Origin: Heliocidaris tuberculata
Lineage: Eukaryota; Echinodermata; Echinoidea; Camarodonta; Echinometridae
DNA length: 64,000 nucleotides
Assembly (NCBI GenBank): GCA_025618425.1
Contig: CM046842.1
Coordinates: 40,693,537-40,757,536 of the forward strand
Reading direction: 5' to 3'
Below are positions 52,326 to 64,000 of this stretch, in pieces (within the stretch, counting starts at the first letter, position 1; each line of letters opens with the position of its first letter). Under the pieces are notes generated by a model. That model worked only from the letters and a program-made list of their open reading frames with translations. It did not search any database and had not been told where the DNA came from. The position numbers and the translations under genes were made by a program.

Positions 52326-53459
52326 GGTCTATAAAAAGAGTACCCACCACACAGTGACAAGAACTATGATATTCCCTTGTATATCACGATCAAAGATTAA
52401 TTAGTTAATTTTATACATAAATGCAAGCGATTAAATTAAGTTCTTGCTCTTTAAAATTCCGAAGATTTTTCATGATGACCATTTAGGTAAAAACAAAACA
52501 AAAAACAAAACAAACAAACACTTTACTCTGGATCACAACACATACTGATTAGAGTATATCCTCGTCCATTAATTTGTTTTTTGCATTTAATTGAAAGGTT
52601 CCAACAAGCTATCAAAACATAAAACATGATTTCATATTGTGCTTTCCATTTCCAAATGAGAAAGGTTTAATAGCTCTGATCTGTCCCGTACGTTTCAGGT
52701 CAAATAGCTTGGACCTGCTCTTATTAGTCGAAGCACTGGTCATCCTTTAGATCTCACATTCGTAGGAATCATTCACTTTCATTTATTAGAATAAAATGAA
52801 AATATGAAAAATAACAGTACAGTGTGAGGTATAACAATGTTATACCCCCCCCCCCCAAAAAAAAGTCTAAATATATCACACTGCAGAGATGTTGGCAGTA
52901 GCAAAACAAGTTCATTGAGGCGCTGCAATACACAACAGCATTCATTTTGACACCGTGTTTATCTCGCGTGGTGTTATCTTTTGCATTTTTTTTTCAAATG
53001 TTATCACACCATCAGTTTTGAATACTTACAAAATTAAAATTTCAATCACAGGTGCTGCTTCCATAGTTGTCACCTAACCTTCAACTTTCTGATATTGTTT
53101 TCTGTGAATGTACATGTATTATGATACTGTATACTGTATGTGTCTGTATAAGGAAATTGTTACAAGATCGATGATGACGTTTGACACGCAATTGCTCTGA
53201 ATGGTATAGTCACTCTAAATGCATCTATACTTAATTTTATTGGGAAGAATGTATCGAGATCACAAATGTATACTGCGTAGTAATTTCATTTCATTTCATT
53301 TCGTTATTTCCACTTCCAACAAAATAAAATACATGGGTTGCTCAGTGTCAATCGGAAAACGTTGATTAACGACAGTGATAATTATGTATAACTTTTATAT
53401 CCTCATAAGATCTATTGAACAACTGCAGGCCATATAATATGAAGAAAAAAAGAGGATCA
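52326..53459 (+). other. TRIM 3' flank, no further gene
   Basis: AT-rich. AATAAA at 52790-52795 could serve the TRIM transcript. CATTTCATTTCATTTCG at about 53285 resembles a LINE tail. A C11 run is near 52845. Confidence 0.4.
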
Positions 53460-54310
53460 GGGCCCCGTTGCACAAAGCTTACCATTAATGGTAACTCTGT
53501 CATCAATGGTAACTACACTGTAAAAAAAATGCGACACGTGACATGTTTATTTCTGTGACAGATTTAAAACACTGCGACGTGTTTATATATTGTACGGGTT
53601 TAAGAGCTAAACACATGTGCCTATTTTTTTCATTTTTCAGCACGCCTTAGGTGTTTACTAGATAAACATGTTTACCTTTTAAATGGTTCCAATGTATAGG
53701 CTAAACACCAAATGTTTACACCTTAATCATTTAGTGTTTACACCTGTTTAAATACTAAACAGTGTGTGTGATTATGGTGTAAACACCACGTGTTTATATA
53801 TTGTAGCTAAGTTAAGAGCTAAACACATTCTGTGCTTATTTTCATCACGCCTAGGTGTTTATTAGATAAACATGCTTACCTTTTAAATGGTTCTAATGTA
53901 TAGGCTAAACGCCAAATGTTTACACCATAATCACACACACTGTTTAGTATTTAAACAGCTGTAAACACCAAATGATTATTTTGTAAACATTTGGTGTTTA
54001 GCCTATACATTAGAACCATTTAAAAGGTAAACATGTTCATCTAGTAAACACCTAAGGCGTGCTGAAAGATGAAAAAAATAGGCACATGTGTTTAGCTCTT
54101 AAACACATGGGTTTAGCTCTTAAAACCGTACAATATATAAACACGTCGCAGTGTTTTAAATCTGTCACAGAAAAGTGTTTAGAAACTAAACAAATTTTTT
54201 ACAGTGTACCATAGTAACATTGCTCAACAGCCAATCAAATTCAAGGTTTAAATGAAAGTTACCATTGATGGCAAAGTTACCGTCAAAGGTAAGTTTGATG
54301 TAATGGGCCC
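53460..54310. mobile_element. Foldback element with a second element nested inside
   Basis: Outer ends GGGCCCCGTTGCACAAAGCT and AGTTTGATGTAATGGGCCC, with repeated GGTAACT blocks and a core ACAGCCAATCAAATTC near 54230. The outer element is about 160 bases once the 691-base insertion at 53516-54206 is taken out. Confidence 0.75.
53516..54206. mobile_element. 691-bp palindromic element, CACTGTAAAAAA ends, TA target
   Basis: Left CACTGTAAAAAAAATG, right TTTTTTACAGTG, flanked by TA on each side. Nearly the whole element is an inverted repeat; GTGTTTA/TAAACAC motifs recur about 25 times within it. No frame. A TA target and short length suggest a Tc1/mariner-type MITE. Confidence 0.8.
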
Positions 54311-55395
54311 ATCAGGAAATTTCTACGAAACAAGAAGTTTTAGAATAACATGATCGTTTTATATACTCACTGCACAGACAATTTCTACTTTATCACTTCC
54401 TAATACTTTCGGAGTCACTTTGTTGTAAATGTATATTGTCGAGTTTTAATTGTTCAGTGATTATGGCTCTGTTCTCAAATTGTTGAGCTAATTCTAATGT
54501 ATAGTACATTATATATAATGTAATTTCATTTTCGTAGAATAATCATTCGTATTATTTCAATTTTCAAATATATTTTGAAAACTTATACACTAAAATCTAA
54601 GTTACTTGTGCTGCTTTTCCAATTGTTACCTAGCTTCAATTTTGTGATGTTTCACTGAATATTGTTTTTGTAAATATGTGTATGATGATCATGTCTGCTT
54701 TTAAAAAATTAATTTGATGTATATGAGTATATGAGCAAACTGTTAAAAAAGGCCGAACATTGACTTACTCTGTTTGGTAGCTACTCTAAATGCACTCATA
54801 CTGAATATCTTGAGGAAGGATATTTCGAGATCACAAATGTACAAGTATATTGCATAGTAATTGCTTACTCGAACAACATTTCATTGCTGATTGTGATTGT
54901 ATTTAGATGTCGTAATCTGAACCGTCAATTAAAAAACTGTGCACAGATTTTTGAGTTTCTATTAATTGCTTACTGATTATGGTGTTGTTCCCAAATTGTT
55001 GGCTTAGCTCCAATGCAGTACGTTAATCATGTATTTATTCATATACTGTAATATCGCGTTAAAAAAAAAAAAAAAAAAATCTGCTTTTGATGGTTCGATA
55101 TCTCTGCGTATGTGAACATGATCTTTTCATTTTTTTTTTTTACAAGATTATTAATTTTGACTCGTGTGTAAATACGTTACATGCTCTTTTTTAGAACAGG
55201 ATGTAAAGAGATATAAGATCATTTCTTATTTAAAGTATATACATGTATATCAATCACAGTGATTTTGTTAAGTGGTAGGTTTGGACAAGTTAGTAATAAT
55301 GTTTTTTTGTTTGTTCGTTTTTATTATTTTTCCCCCAAGAATGCTTTCATATCGTCTGTTTAAAAAACTTTCTGAAAGGCCATACATGCATATGT
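54311..55395. other. No gene recognised
   Basis: AT-rich; phrases such as ATTTCGAGATCACAAATGTA (54822) repeat those at 53250, so parts of 53100-53290 and 54650-54880 are diverged copies of one another. A18 and T12 runs occur near 55060 and 55130. Confidence 0.4.
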
Positions 55396-55396
55396 A

Positions 55397-55414
55397 TATA
55401 ATAATAATAATAAC

Positions 55415-55470
<56 letters not shown>

Positions 55471-55490
55471 TAATAATAATAATACAATAC
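55397..55490. repeat. (AAT)n microsatellite at a LINE 3' end
   Basis: About 30 trinucleotide units next to ACAATACATCTATTAGGCGC, the likely 3' terminus of the LINE described next. Confidence 0.9.
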
Positions 55491-55990
55491 ATCTATTAGG
55501 CGCTTAATACGGATGTTTCCAAGCGCACGGTTTACCGGAAAATTAAGATTAAATCCAAAATAATACAAAAATACAAAAATTATTAGAAACCTTATGTAAT
55601 TCAAACAATAGATACAGTGTATAAATACAGTAAATGAATACTGAAAATCAAAGTCGGTGTGCACCTCCCTCGACCGACCCACAACTGGGCCATTCCAGAG
55701 GACTATCTACTAATTTAAAAAGGTAAGTTTTCAGCATGGACTTAAACTGATTAAGTGGCTAGATGTATATAGGCAGGTAGAGAATTCCAGAGAGAAGGGG
55801 CAATTGTAGAAAAAGCACGATCACCATATTTTGTGGAAGTGCGAGGTCCAGGAGTTAACTGCATTGTAGAGGATGAACGAAGGGATCTTGAGGAAGTAGT
55901 GGAACGTAACAATAATATGTACATTGTGGTTTTAGGATTACTGAGTGTGGTGTTGGTCCCAAATCGTGGACCCATTTGCAAGTTTATGTT
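55490..55990 (-). mobile_element. CR1/L2-like LINE, 3' terminal fragment
   Basis: The minus strand reads PRTSTKYGDRAFSTIAPSLW and NSLPAYIHL, then after a one-base shift near 55757 PLNQFKSMLKTYLFKL and WPSCGS. This is the characteristic C-terminal signature of CR1/L2-type reverse transcriptase proteins. It is truncated at about 55990. Confidence 0.75.
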
Positions 55991-57000
55991 GCTTCACTTT
56001 AAAGATACTGTCATATTGTATTGTTGTGAAAAGTCTGTATTGATTGTTCATTGTATTTGCACAATCTATGTACGCACATTGTTACAAGGCCATCACTCTT
56101 ATTAGTCTAAATGCATGGATGCATCTCGTAGAGTAGGGTACACAAATACCATGACCGTGTATGATCATTGCTTATTTGAATGACATAGATCACTGAGAGT
56201 GTGTATGTTAAAAAGACAGGATAAAAATAGATTGTAAAAAAAATCACACTTTAAGATAAAAGCTCACTTAGTAGTATATATGATAATTATACCTTGCTCT
56301 CCTACAGCGCATTTCAGGAACGTAGGACCGCTCAGTGAGCCTTTCAATTTACAATTCATACAATAATCGAAAATACTTGCATATATACATATAAACACAA
56401 AACTTGGTATGGCAAATAGAGTAACAAACGTGTAATATTTCCAACAGCAGAGCATGGCATTTATACTCATTCAAATCGGAATAGCTGACAAGCTATCTGA
56501 TTTGATTAGGGAAAAGCAATGCAAAATTTAAATTAAACTAAATGAAATAAAATAAAACCTAAATAGGTCGGAATTGAATTGAAGATTCTAGAGCAGCTGG
56601 ATTATGCGCATTTTTTGCTTTAGCAATTCTGTTGATAAGGAATATCACGTTTGTCACGTTTGACAGAACCCCACTTCTCGATGATGTTCTCAAAGTAATA
56701 TCTATTTAACAGTTTCAACAACACTAGAGCTATCTACTCTTCCCAAGGCCTAATCTGGCGACAAAACAAGTCGTATAAGGACTTGCTCCGTCACCAGTTC
56801 AAAACTCTCTTGGATCTAAAATAAAGCATATGGACACAAAAGCAAGTCCAAGGAATTAAGAGAGTATAATAATTATGTCTACACTCTCAGAGCGGCCAGC
56901 CAAAAGTCAACGGTCTGACCGACGGAAGAACTCACCAACAGTTGGTCAAAATTTCCCCAAAGTTATGTTTTACTCTAATATTTTATTAACCGGTAGTCGG
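55991..57000. other. No gene recognised
   Basis: AT-rich sequence with short frames only, no repeat structure noticed. Confidence 0.35.
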
Positions 57001-57002
57001 TA

Positions 57003-57460
57003 CACTGTAAAAAAAATGCCGTTTTTTCACGGGAAATTTCCTGGCAGTCAGGATGCCGGGAATGCCCGTTTTTCCACAGTACATGTAAATTAACAGATTT
57101 CCATGTTTTGTTGTTGTTGTTGTTTGTTTGTTTTTGCTTTGTTTTGTTTTGTTTTTTGTTTTTGTTTTTTGTTTTTTCTTAAATAGTAGAAACTTTAATT
57201 TCTAACAGGAAAATCTATGTAAATTAAAACGGAACCATGGAAACGATTTGTAATTTAACAGGGTAAATTGTTAAAATATGAGAAAATGTGTTTTTTAACA
57301 GTGTTTTATGTAGGGCGATTGTAAATATACGCTGATTTCCAGTAAACCAACAAACTTGCTGTCGTTTTACAGGAAAAAGACTGTAAAATTGAAGTAACGG
57401 CAATAACTTGTAGTCCCAAGGGCTAGAAAGTCTGTACTTCTACAGTTATTTTTTACAGTG
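57003..57460. mobile_element. 458-bp MITE, CACTGTAAAAAA ends, TA target
   Basis: Left CACTGTAAAAAAAATGCCG, right TTTTTTACAGTG, flanked by TA. Same ends as the element at 53516 but a different interior that includes TTGTTGTTGTTG and GTTTTGTTTT runs. Confidence 0.75.
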
Positions 57461-57659
57461 TATCCTTTTGTGCTTTAACTTATCTTATTCTCTATCTTAA
57501 TCTATCCTATCCCATAGACCTATCTTATCCACTTAGTTAAATCTAGTGCAATCTCTTGTATACCCCTTCCAGTTTTGTATGCCTTTGGTAACAGTTAGTA
57601 AATCGGACAACCCCAAACCATACGCTACTAAAAATTCGTGAATATTCATATTAGTGTTT

Positions 57660-57730
57660 CCAGTGGCGTATCTAGATATTCTGGCGCCAGGGGCAAACTA
57701 TCAAATCCCACCCCCCCCCCCCCCCCCACA
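57660..57730. mobile_element. hAT-like terminal fragment
   Basis: CAGTGGCGTATCTAGATATT followed by GGCGCCAGGGGC and a C18 run, matching the start at 42781. Confidence 0.5.
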
Positions 57731-58068
57731 ATGCCCAAACTCAGATTAATTCAAATTCAAATTCAAATTCAAATTCAAATTCAAATTCATTTATTGATTC
57801 AAAATCCAAACATATAGGATCATTCTCAATTTTCAGTTTACAAAGCAGTTTACAAAGAACAGCAGGTATACAAAAGTAGCATAGTAAACAGAAGGAACAT
57901 AGTATCCAGAAGTATGCATAGATATACATAGATATACATAGGTATACATAGATCCATATATATATATATATATATAAATATGTATAGATATGCTTCTGTA
58001 ACATTTATACATAGATCCATACACACACACACACACACACACAAACTTTCTCTCTCTCTCTCACTCTC

Positions 58069-59070
58069 TCACTCGTGGATACCGCCCTCAGTCCTGCTGT
58101 TTTCATACAACTTCTCCCACTTTAACAAATGCTTGTCTAACTTGTTCCTTTTCTTAGCTATCGCCTTTTCTTCCTCTCGATGTTCTACAATTCTCTGACA
58201 AATTTCCTCCTGAGTAGGAACTACACCCTTTGACCTTGACCTGAAAATAATGTATTTCATTAAAAAGATTACTGTATTACAAATTTTGATTTCAAAGTCT
58301 TTTCCAGTAATCCCCACATATATATCTTTCCACTCTGCATTTTGAGGCTTAACTAAACTAAATTTTACAATTACCCTCTGCCATAAGGCTTTCACATCAT
58401 CGCAATCCCAAAATATGTGTTCATAGGATTCTAAATTTTTCTTACAGAAGGAACAGTGATTATTTTCAACAAAACCAAATTTAAAGAGATGTTCTTTTGT
58501 ATATATTGCTCCATGAAGTAATTTATACTGAAATTCTCGAACTTTTGGTAAAATTGTTGCAATGCTAGGTCTTATGAAAATTTCTGCTATTTCTTTTTTA
58601 GAAAATTCAAAGTCATTGTGGCCATCTTTTACTCGTAAAGTATATAAATGTTGTAAATCTGTTACAAAAATTTCGTAAACCTTTCTGGAAGGTACATCTT
58701 TCAATAGAATGATATTTTCAAAAATCTTCAATGAAATATTATAATTGCGTATATCAACGGAGTAGAAATCGGATAAGTTCCCTTCATATTTTCCGCTTTT
58801 CAAAACTGCATCACTTATCTTCCAAATTTCCATAATATTTTCACTACTCAAACCTAATTTACGGAAATAATAAATTGTTTTCACCTGTTCTTTCTCTAAA
58901 ATATGATCCACTAGATAAATTTCTTTTTTAAATAAGTCTTCATCAAAAATCATTTTACCTTTGGAAAGGTAATCTTTATTATTAAAAATGATTGGATTAG
59001 CTTTTCCTACAAGAAAACTCCTGCTTTTCTCCATATCTTGCCAGGCCTTTAAAATTTCTAAATAAAACAA
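58069..59070 (-). pseudogene. LINE C-terminal part with CCHC knuckle
   Basis: About 330 codons from FYLEILKAWQDMEKSRSFLV. CSFCKKNLESYEHIFWDC is a CCHC zinc knuckle in the same place as in the LINE at 12407. It is separated from the preceding piece only by TAA at 59077-59079. Confidence 0.8.
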
Positions 59071-59334
59071 AGGTACTTATAAAGTCAGTAATTTAATATC
59101 GTAATTACACAGGGATATAAACCTTCCACCCACTTTTCTAAAGCTATAGTCAAAGTAAAGCTTCCACCCCATATTCCTTTCCCCATAAAGTAGCCGTTTT
59201 AACCACATCACTCTTTGAGTTTTCACAAATAATTCAAAATCTATCATTCTTAAGCCACCATCCCCGTAATCCTGGTAGCAGATGACTCTTTTAATTCGGT
59301 CTTTTCCATTCCATATGAAATCAAAACTGATTTT

Positions 59335-59622
59335 TTAAATCTCTGCTACTACCCACTTTGGAACAACTAATGATGAGGAAACATAATTCAATTTTGACAA
59401 AGCATATGTTTTAAGCAGATGTACTTTCCCCATCACTGTCAAATCTCTCTGTTTCCACCATCCCAAAAGTCTTTTAATTCTACTCAGAATCTCTTTGTAA
59501 TTTAACTCTTCCCTCATTTTTATATCCAGTGAATAATATACTCCTAAAATTTTCATTCTAGTTACTATATTGCCCATAGGTAATGTTCCCGAATCCCCTC
59601 TGTTTTTTCTTATCCTCATCAC
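59335..59622 (-). pseudogene. LINE thumb region
   Basis: KILGVYYSLDIKMREELNY, LLGWWKQRDLTVMGKVHLLK and SKLNYVSSSL are typical post-RT segments of L1/Tx1 elements. TAA at 59335-59337, then KISFDFIWNGKDRIKRVI in frame. Confidence 0.8.
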
Positions 59623-59623
59623 A

Positions 59624-60199
59624 TTAGTTTTTTTCTATGTTGACCTTTAAACCACTTAACTCATAGAAAGCCCGGAATATATCCTGTATTCTTGTAATCG
59701 ATGTTTCATTTTTAACGAACAAAGTCATATCATCGGCAAACAAAATTTGTCGAACTTCAAAATTACCAAATTCAACTCGTTTAATAACACCATCGTTTCT
59801 CAGAGCATGCGCCAAAATTTCAATCACTAACAAAAACAGATACGGTGAAAGTGGGTCACCCTGCCTTACTCCTCTCTTAATATCAAAATAACCAGTAGAG
59901 AAACCTCCATTCATAACACAGCTACTAATTCCGTTATACATAGTTTTAACCCATGAACGAAAGGACTGCCCAAACCCAAATAATTCTAGTACTTTGAAGA
60001 GAAATTTATGTGAAACAGAATCAAATGCTTTTTCAAAATCAACTGCTATGAGGAAAATGTCTTCTTCACAGTAATTATTACAATGAAAAATCACATCATC
60101 TATCAAACGTATAGCTTCGCCAATGTGCCTATTATTTATGTAACCCACTTGATCTGAATGAATAATATCATTTAAAACTTCTTTTATTCGTTTTGCCAT
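59624..60199 (-). pseudogene. LINE reverse transcriptase core
   Basis: VDFEKAFDSVSHKFLFKVLE, GVRQGDPLSPYLFLLVIEIL and ILFADDMTLFV are the RT A, B and C boxes with both catalytic aspartates present. It ends NIEKN at an A7 run; one fewer A would continue into TNVMRIRKNRG of the next piece. Confidence 0.85.
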
Positions 60200-60214
60200 T
60201 ATTTTTGAAATTAT

Positions 60215-61198
60215 CTAATAGTCTGTGTTTAAGAATGTAATAGGCCTATAGTTTTTAACATATAAAGGATCTTTACCATCTTTTTCAATTAATGTTATGA
60301 CACCTTGCTTCTGAGACGTCGATAAAAAACCCTTATCACTTGCTTCATTGAAAACTTCGACCAGCAGCCCTCCTAACTGTGGCCAAAATGTGAGATAAAA
60401 CTCTACAGTAAAGCCGTCATTCCCATGGGATTTATTAAGTTTCATACTTTTTAGCGCTACATGACATTCGTCTTTGGTAATCTTCCCTTCACATAAATTC
60501 ATACTGTCAACACTTAGATGGGGTATATCTTTACAAAACATATCATTTAAATCAACCTCTACATTTGAATTTTCTGAATACAAATTTTCATAAAACCCTC
60601 TAAGTATCCGCGATATTGCTTTTATTTCTTTCATTACTTCCCCTTTGTCATTCAACAGTTCCCTTATTAGTGTTTTCTTTTTATTAGACTGAAGCAACTG
60701 TTCAAAGTACTCTTTATTCTGTTCTTCATACCAAACAGCTCTTGACCTTACTTTGAGTCCATCTACAGACACATTGTATAATTTCTTTAACTGACCTTTT
60801 TTAGCATCTATATCTTTGATAATTAAAGAACTATTAGGAGATAGCACCAGATCTTTCTCGAGTAATATTATTTCGATTTCAAGTTGTTGTATATTTAGTC
60901 TCCTTTCTTTCGATTTCTTCTTCGAAAAGTTCATTGCGTACTTTCTCATTTTCATTTTAAGAAAGTCCCAAAAAGAAGATTTAGTATCGAATTCCTTCAA
61001 CCACTTTATTTCTACTGCTTTGATTTCCTCACACATTCCCTGTACAAAATCTTTATCTAAGCACAAACTGTTGTTAAATTTCCAATATGATTTTCCATAC
61101 GTGTCATTACCTCGAATAGGTTTCAATTCTAAAAGGATACCTGAATGATCAGGAGCAATTGATGTGATAATATCACACGTAAGGATCTTGCTTTCCAA
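60215..61198 (-). pseudogene. LINE linker and RT N-terminal part
   Basis: Begins ESKILTCDIITSIAPDHSGI and ends PLYVKNYRPITFLNTDY before TAG at 60215-60217. The next codons continue in the same frame (IISKIMAKRI), so one base change, for example from AAG, made the stop. Confidence 0.85.
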
Positions 61199-61221
61199 AC
61201 TTTTTGAGATAAACCAATAGT

Positions 61222-61851
61222 CTAAACGACTTTGAACAAGTGGAATATTCTGTCTATAAAGTTAAGTTGCTTTAACGTTGGGTTCTGTTTCCTCCATATA
61301 TCCAATAAATCAAGTTTCTTTATAAACATCTCTAACTGATTCACAAAATTTGTTCTAACATTCATACTAGTCCCCATGTAATCCAGGTCTCTGTTCATTA
61401 CTATGTTAAAATCTCCCCCTAAAATGAGCGAGTAATTTGGAGAGTACAAGCTTGAAAGACACTTGTCAAAATTTTCCAGAAAATTTATTTGTTGATGCAC
61501 TCTTTCCCTCGTTGGAAAATAAACATTTCCTATCAACAGTTTATACCCTAATAAGTCTCCTTTCAAAAGCACAAAACGTCCATCATCATCTTTCACTATC
61601 TGATCAATTTTTAAATTTAATCCTGATTTTAATAGAACAAGAACTCCTTTGCTATGATTTGACCCATGGCTAAAGATCATCTGCCCTCCCCAGTCTCTTT
61701 CCCACTCTCCCTCAATATCATGCGTACTAAAAGTTTCCTGTAACATAACTACGTCTCCTCTCCTCATTTTGACCCAATCCAAAATTGCTTTTCTCTTGGT
61801 TCTATCCCTTATACCCCTAACATTGAGTGAAATGAAATTCAAGCCTTCCAT
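61222..61851 (-). pseudogene. LINE endonuclease domain
   Basis: Starts MEGLNFISLNVRGIRDRTKR and contains LQETFS, GVLVLLKSG and ILGGDFNIV, the APE-type endonuclease motifs. The frame is lost near FIDRIF; the next frame continues with IPLVQSRLDYWFISKSLES and the IAPDHSG motif. The upstream part of this open frame (to 62247) is translated TA/CA repeat and not protein. Confidence 0.8.
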
Positions 61852-62157
61852 ATTATAATTATGTAGAGTTTTATACAAACAGCCTAAACGACGGATACCA
61901 AACATGCATACTTGTAGAAAGATGAGAAATACACCATTGATTGTGACCAATGACCCGTGCCAACTACAGCTGCAGTAACAGCTCATTCTAAGAATAAACC
62001 TCAAGCTAATTACAGAATAGCAGGAATGAAAGCAGGAACCAACACACTCAACACACTTCCAACACACCCCCCACGCTAAACCACCCCAGAGTTGCTGTAC
62101 CACACCCATTGAAAAAAAAAACACCTGTATCATATACACACGCACGCGTACCCCACA

Positions 62158-62162
62158 CACCC

Positions 62163-62193
<31 letters not shown>

Positions 62194-62194
62194 T

Positions 62195-62233
<39 letters not shown>

Positions 62234-62240
62234 TATATAA

Positions 62241-62323
<83 letters not shown>

Positions 62324-62345
62324 TATATATATATATATTCTTATA
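62158..62345. repeat. (CA)n and (TA)n arrays
   Basis: CA repeats (62158-62187) followed by about 150 bases of TA repeats with small interruptions. Possible hairpin- or cruciform-forming DNA. Confidence 0.95.
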
Positions 62346-62357
62346 TATTTATATATA

Positions 62358-62584
62358 TGTAGAAAATAAAGATCACATCATCGTATAGAATACACACAAT
62401 GTTACAAACCTCGTCCTCATTTGAATATTACTGTATTTCCTTGATAATACTTGTATATAAAGTCATGTAAAACTATCAAAGGCTCACTTCACCTGAAGAG
62501 AATAAATCGAAAGCGCTTGTGAAGTTAAAAACATGCTACTCGTGTGTGTATTCTATCCGATGTTGTGAACTTTATTTTCTACAT
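62358..62584. mobile_element. 227-bp TIR element between TA arrays
   Basis: Ends ATGTAGAAAATAAAG and CTTTATTTTCTACAT; pairing continues inward (GTATAGAATACACAC / GTGTGTATTCTATCC). No frame. TA-rich flanks hide the target duplication. Confidence 0.75.
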
Positions 62585-62631
62585 ATCTTTAACACTGCAT
62601 TTCGTCGGAACTTTGTTCCTGTGAACATTTT

Positions 62632-62634
<3 letters not shown>

Positions 62635-62686
<52 letters not shown>
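62635..62686. repeat. (TA)n microsatellite
   Basis: Twenty-five TA units. Confidence 0.95.
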
Positions 62687-62687
<1 letters not shown>

Positions 62688-63216
62688 GTAGGGTGAGGGT
62701 ATGTGTAAACATGTATATATTTTTCTCTTTACATGTCCAAGATACAACTTTAGCTTTGCAGTTCTGTAGTATGATTTGAATATTGAGCGAGCGAGCGAAG
62801 CGAGCGAGCCAACAATATTCAAAATTTGTGAGGTCGCAAATACATTGTATATATAAAAACGGGGAAACACAATTATGATGGGGTTTCATTTGCAAAATTT
62901 CACAACGAAATTTTATTTAATAAGCTTTGCTTTTAATACGAGCGAGCATTTGGGAATATTGGCTCCAAGTCACTTTGGATTAGGGGTACATGTTATGGAA
63001 AAGGGAAACGTGGTACTTATCATGGGGAAAAGGACACTTATTAGAAAAATAAATGAATGTGTAGAAAACGTAAAAAATGCAGTTATCAGAGGTGATAAGG
63101 GGCACTATAATCACACCTGAAAAGGGGTATTTATAAGAACAGGAAAATGTTCTTATTAAGTAGAAAAATTAAATCAGTGCCTATATATTACAAAGAAAAG
63201 GAATGACTTGTTACAT
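62687..63216. other. No gene; GAGCGAGCGAAGCGAGCGAG fragment
   Basis: The GAGCGAGCGAAGCGAGCGAG phrase at about 62787 matches the hAT-like elements, so a fragment of that family is present. The 81-codon frame at 62875 shows no domain. Confidence 0.4.
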
Positions 63217-63735
63217 TTGATTTGATTTGATTTGATTTGATTTGATTTATTTATTCTCCACTCATGGGCTGGATTGCCCTTGTCAGCTAATAGCTGTTTT
63301 TCAAAGGGGTCCAAGCCAAAAAATAAAAAGAACATATGAACAAACAAATATACAACACACAATCATAAAAATATGAATCATGTACAAAGTAACAAAATAT
63401 TAAAACAAAACAAAAAATACATATGAAATTATACACTGGTGAATGTAAAGAAATCAAAACAAAAAACACAACAAAGACAATACAAACAAAAACCTATAGA
63501 AGAATAAGAGAAAAGTGGGTGAGAGAGAGAAAAAAAAATCTATATAAAAAAAATTATCTATATACTCAGTTTGGGTTAGTGTGTTGTAGTTGTTGTTTAA
63601 GTGGCGTTTAAAAGTTTCAATTGATGTTAGTGTGGAGGAAGGATGATCAAACTCATTCCAGATCTTGGCCCCGCGATATGCAAGGGACCTTTTACCGTAA
63701 TTTGTCTTTGGCTGTATGAGCCATAATTTCCTAGG
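63217..63735 (-). mobile_element. LINE 3' terminal fragment with (ATCAA)n tail
   Basis: The minus strand reads TNYGKRSLAYRGAKIWNEFD and LTSIETFKRHLNNN, a C-terminal signature of CR1/L2-like retrotransposons distinct from the one at 55490. The tail is the TTTGA array at 63217-63247. It is truncated at about 63735 by a hAT-like fragment. Confidence 0.7.
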
Positions 63736-63890
63736 GCCGGATCTAGTACAATGAATGGTTTCACGGAAACAGAAGCAGGGCTGCCAACCTTGAGTGAGAG
63801 TTTAGAGTGAGACATTGCGAGGGAGCGAAGCGAACAAGGGATGGAAGGGGGGAGTCCCCCTTCCACGGTAGGGAGCTTTGACAATTTTAC
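63736..63890. mobile_element. hAT-like fragment
   Basis: GGCCGGATCTAGTACAATG, then GCGAGGGAGCGAAGCGAAC and GGGGGGAGTCCCCCTTCCAC, phrases of the family at 2682 and 22979. The right end is not visible. Confidence 0.5.
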
Positions 63891-64000
63891 ATTTTAAATG
63901 GTGCAATCTGGTGCATACTTTAGTCATGATTTCAACACGTACACAGTCATAGCCAAAGCAGCATTAATATTAATTTACTATTAAAATTGAATTGAATAAG

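Larger units (their letters stand above)
57748..61851 (-). mobile_element. L1/Tx1-like LINE, near full-length ORF2, inactivated
   Basis: Minus strand, from the endonuclease start near 61851 to a (GAATTT)n tail near 57748-57790. Domains in order: endonuclease, reverse transcriptase with FADD, thumb region and CCHC knuckle. Lesions: frameshift near 61250, TAG at 60215-60217, frameshift in an A run near 59630, TAA at 59335-59337 and TAA at 59077-59079. All other sequence stays readable, so the copy is only moderately old. No ORF1 was recognised upstream, where TA/CA arrays begin. A (TA)n-(CA)n-(CT)n tract lies in the 3' UTR near 57955-58075. Confidence 0.85.

Noticed and set aside
61852..62247. 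N-terminal extension of the LINE frame as protein
   Set aside because: It translates TA and CA microsatellites and lacks any LINE ORF1 feature.

Overview
This 64 kb window looks like nuclear DNA of a marine invertebrate deuterostome, most likely a sea urchin or another echinoderm. The reasons are spliced genes with GT-AG introns, an intronless TRIM gene, a P2X7 'ballast'-domain gene, and a very high load of non-LTR retrotransposons, foldback MITEs, G/C-homopolymer-bearing DNA transposons and microsatellites. The species call is inference. No prokaryotic, organellar or viral gene was seen.

Layout. 1-2240: AT-rich, no gene. 2241-5330: a 215-bp satellite with higher-order structure, interrupted by a hAT-like element. 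5515-15931 (+): a five-exon gene with all introns in phase 2, encoding the C-terminal part of what I believe is an uncharacterised metazoan family. Its introns hold nested mobile elements and a young 5'-truncated LINE. 15991-21223 (-): a four-exon gene with all introns in phase 0, encoding a P2X7-type cytosolic (ballast) domain behind a lysine-rich repeat linker. The two genes converge with 59 bp between stop codons, and each carries one frame defect beside or in a homopolymer. 21224-34100: gene-poor, with hairpins, a hAT-like element with an internal tandem array, TTAA-flanked elements and microsatellites. 34120-38650: minisatellite and a decayed LINE. 38785-42795 (+): five exons, all introns phase 0, of a four-TM MS4A/CD20-like protein with a tyrosine-rich tail; a transposon end supplies its last residues. 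42781-50110: decayed hAT-like elements, a motif array and a tRNA-derived SINE. 50289-52325 (+): single-exon TRIM gene (RING, B-boxes, coiled coil, beta-propeller-like C-terminus) broken by one in-frame TAG. 53460-57460: foldback elements, one nested in another, and a CR1-like LINE 3' end. 57748-61851 (-): an L1/Tx1-like LINE with endonuclease, reverse transcriptase and CCHC end, broken by three stops and two frameshifts. 62158-64000: TA arrays, a TIR element and another LINE 3' end.

The protein genes do not form an obvious pathway. P2X7-ballast, MS4A-like and TRIM proteins are all of types tied to membrane signalling or innate immunity in animals, but any joint role here is speculation. The best-supported unusual points are the exon-phase-consistent convergent gene pair with its coding C27 tract, the MS4A-like protein with possible SH2-docking motifs, the TRIM gene split by TAG-ATG, and the nested or tandem-array-bearing elements with readable target-site duplications.
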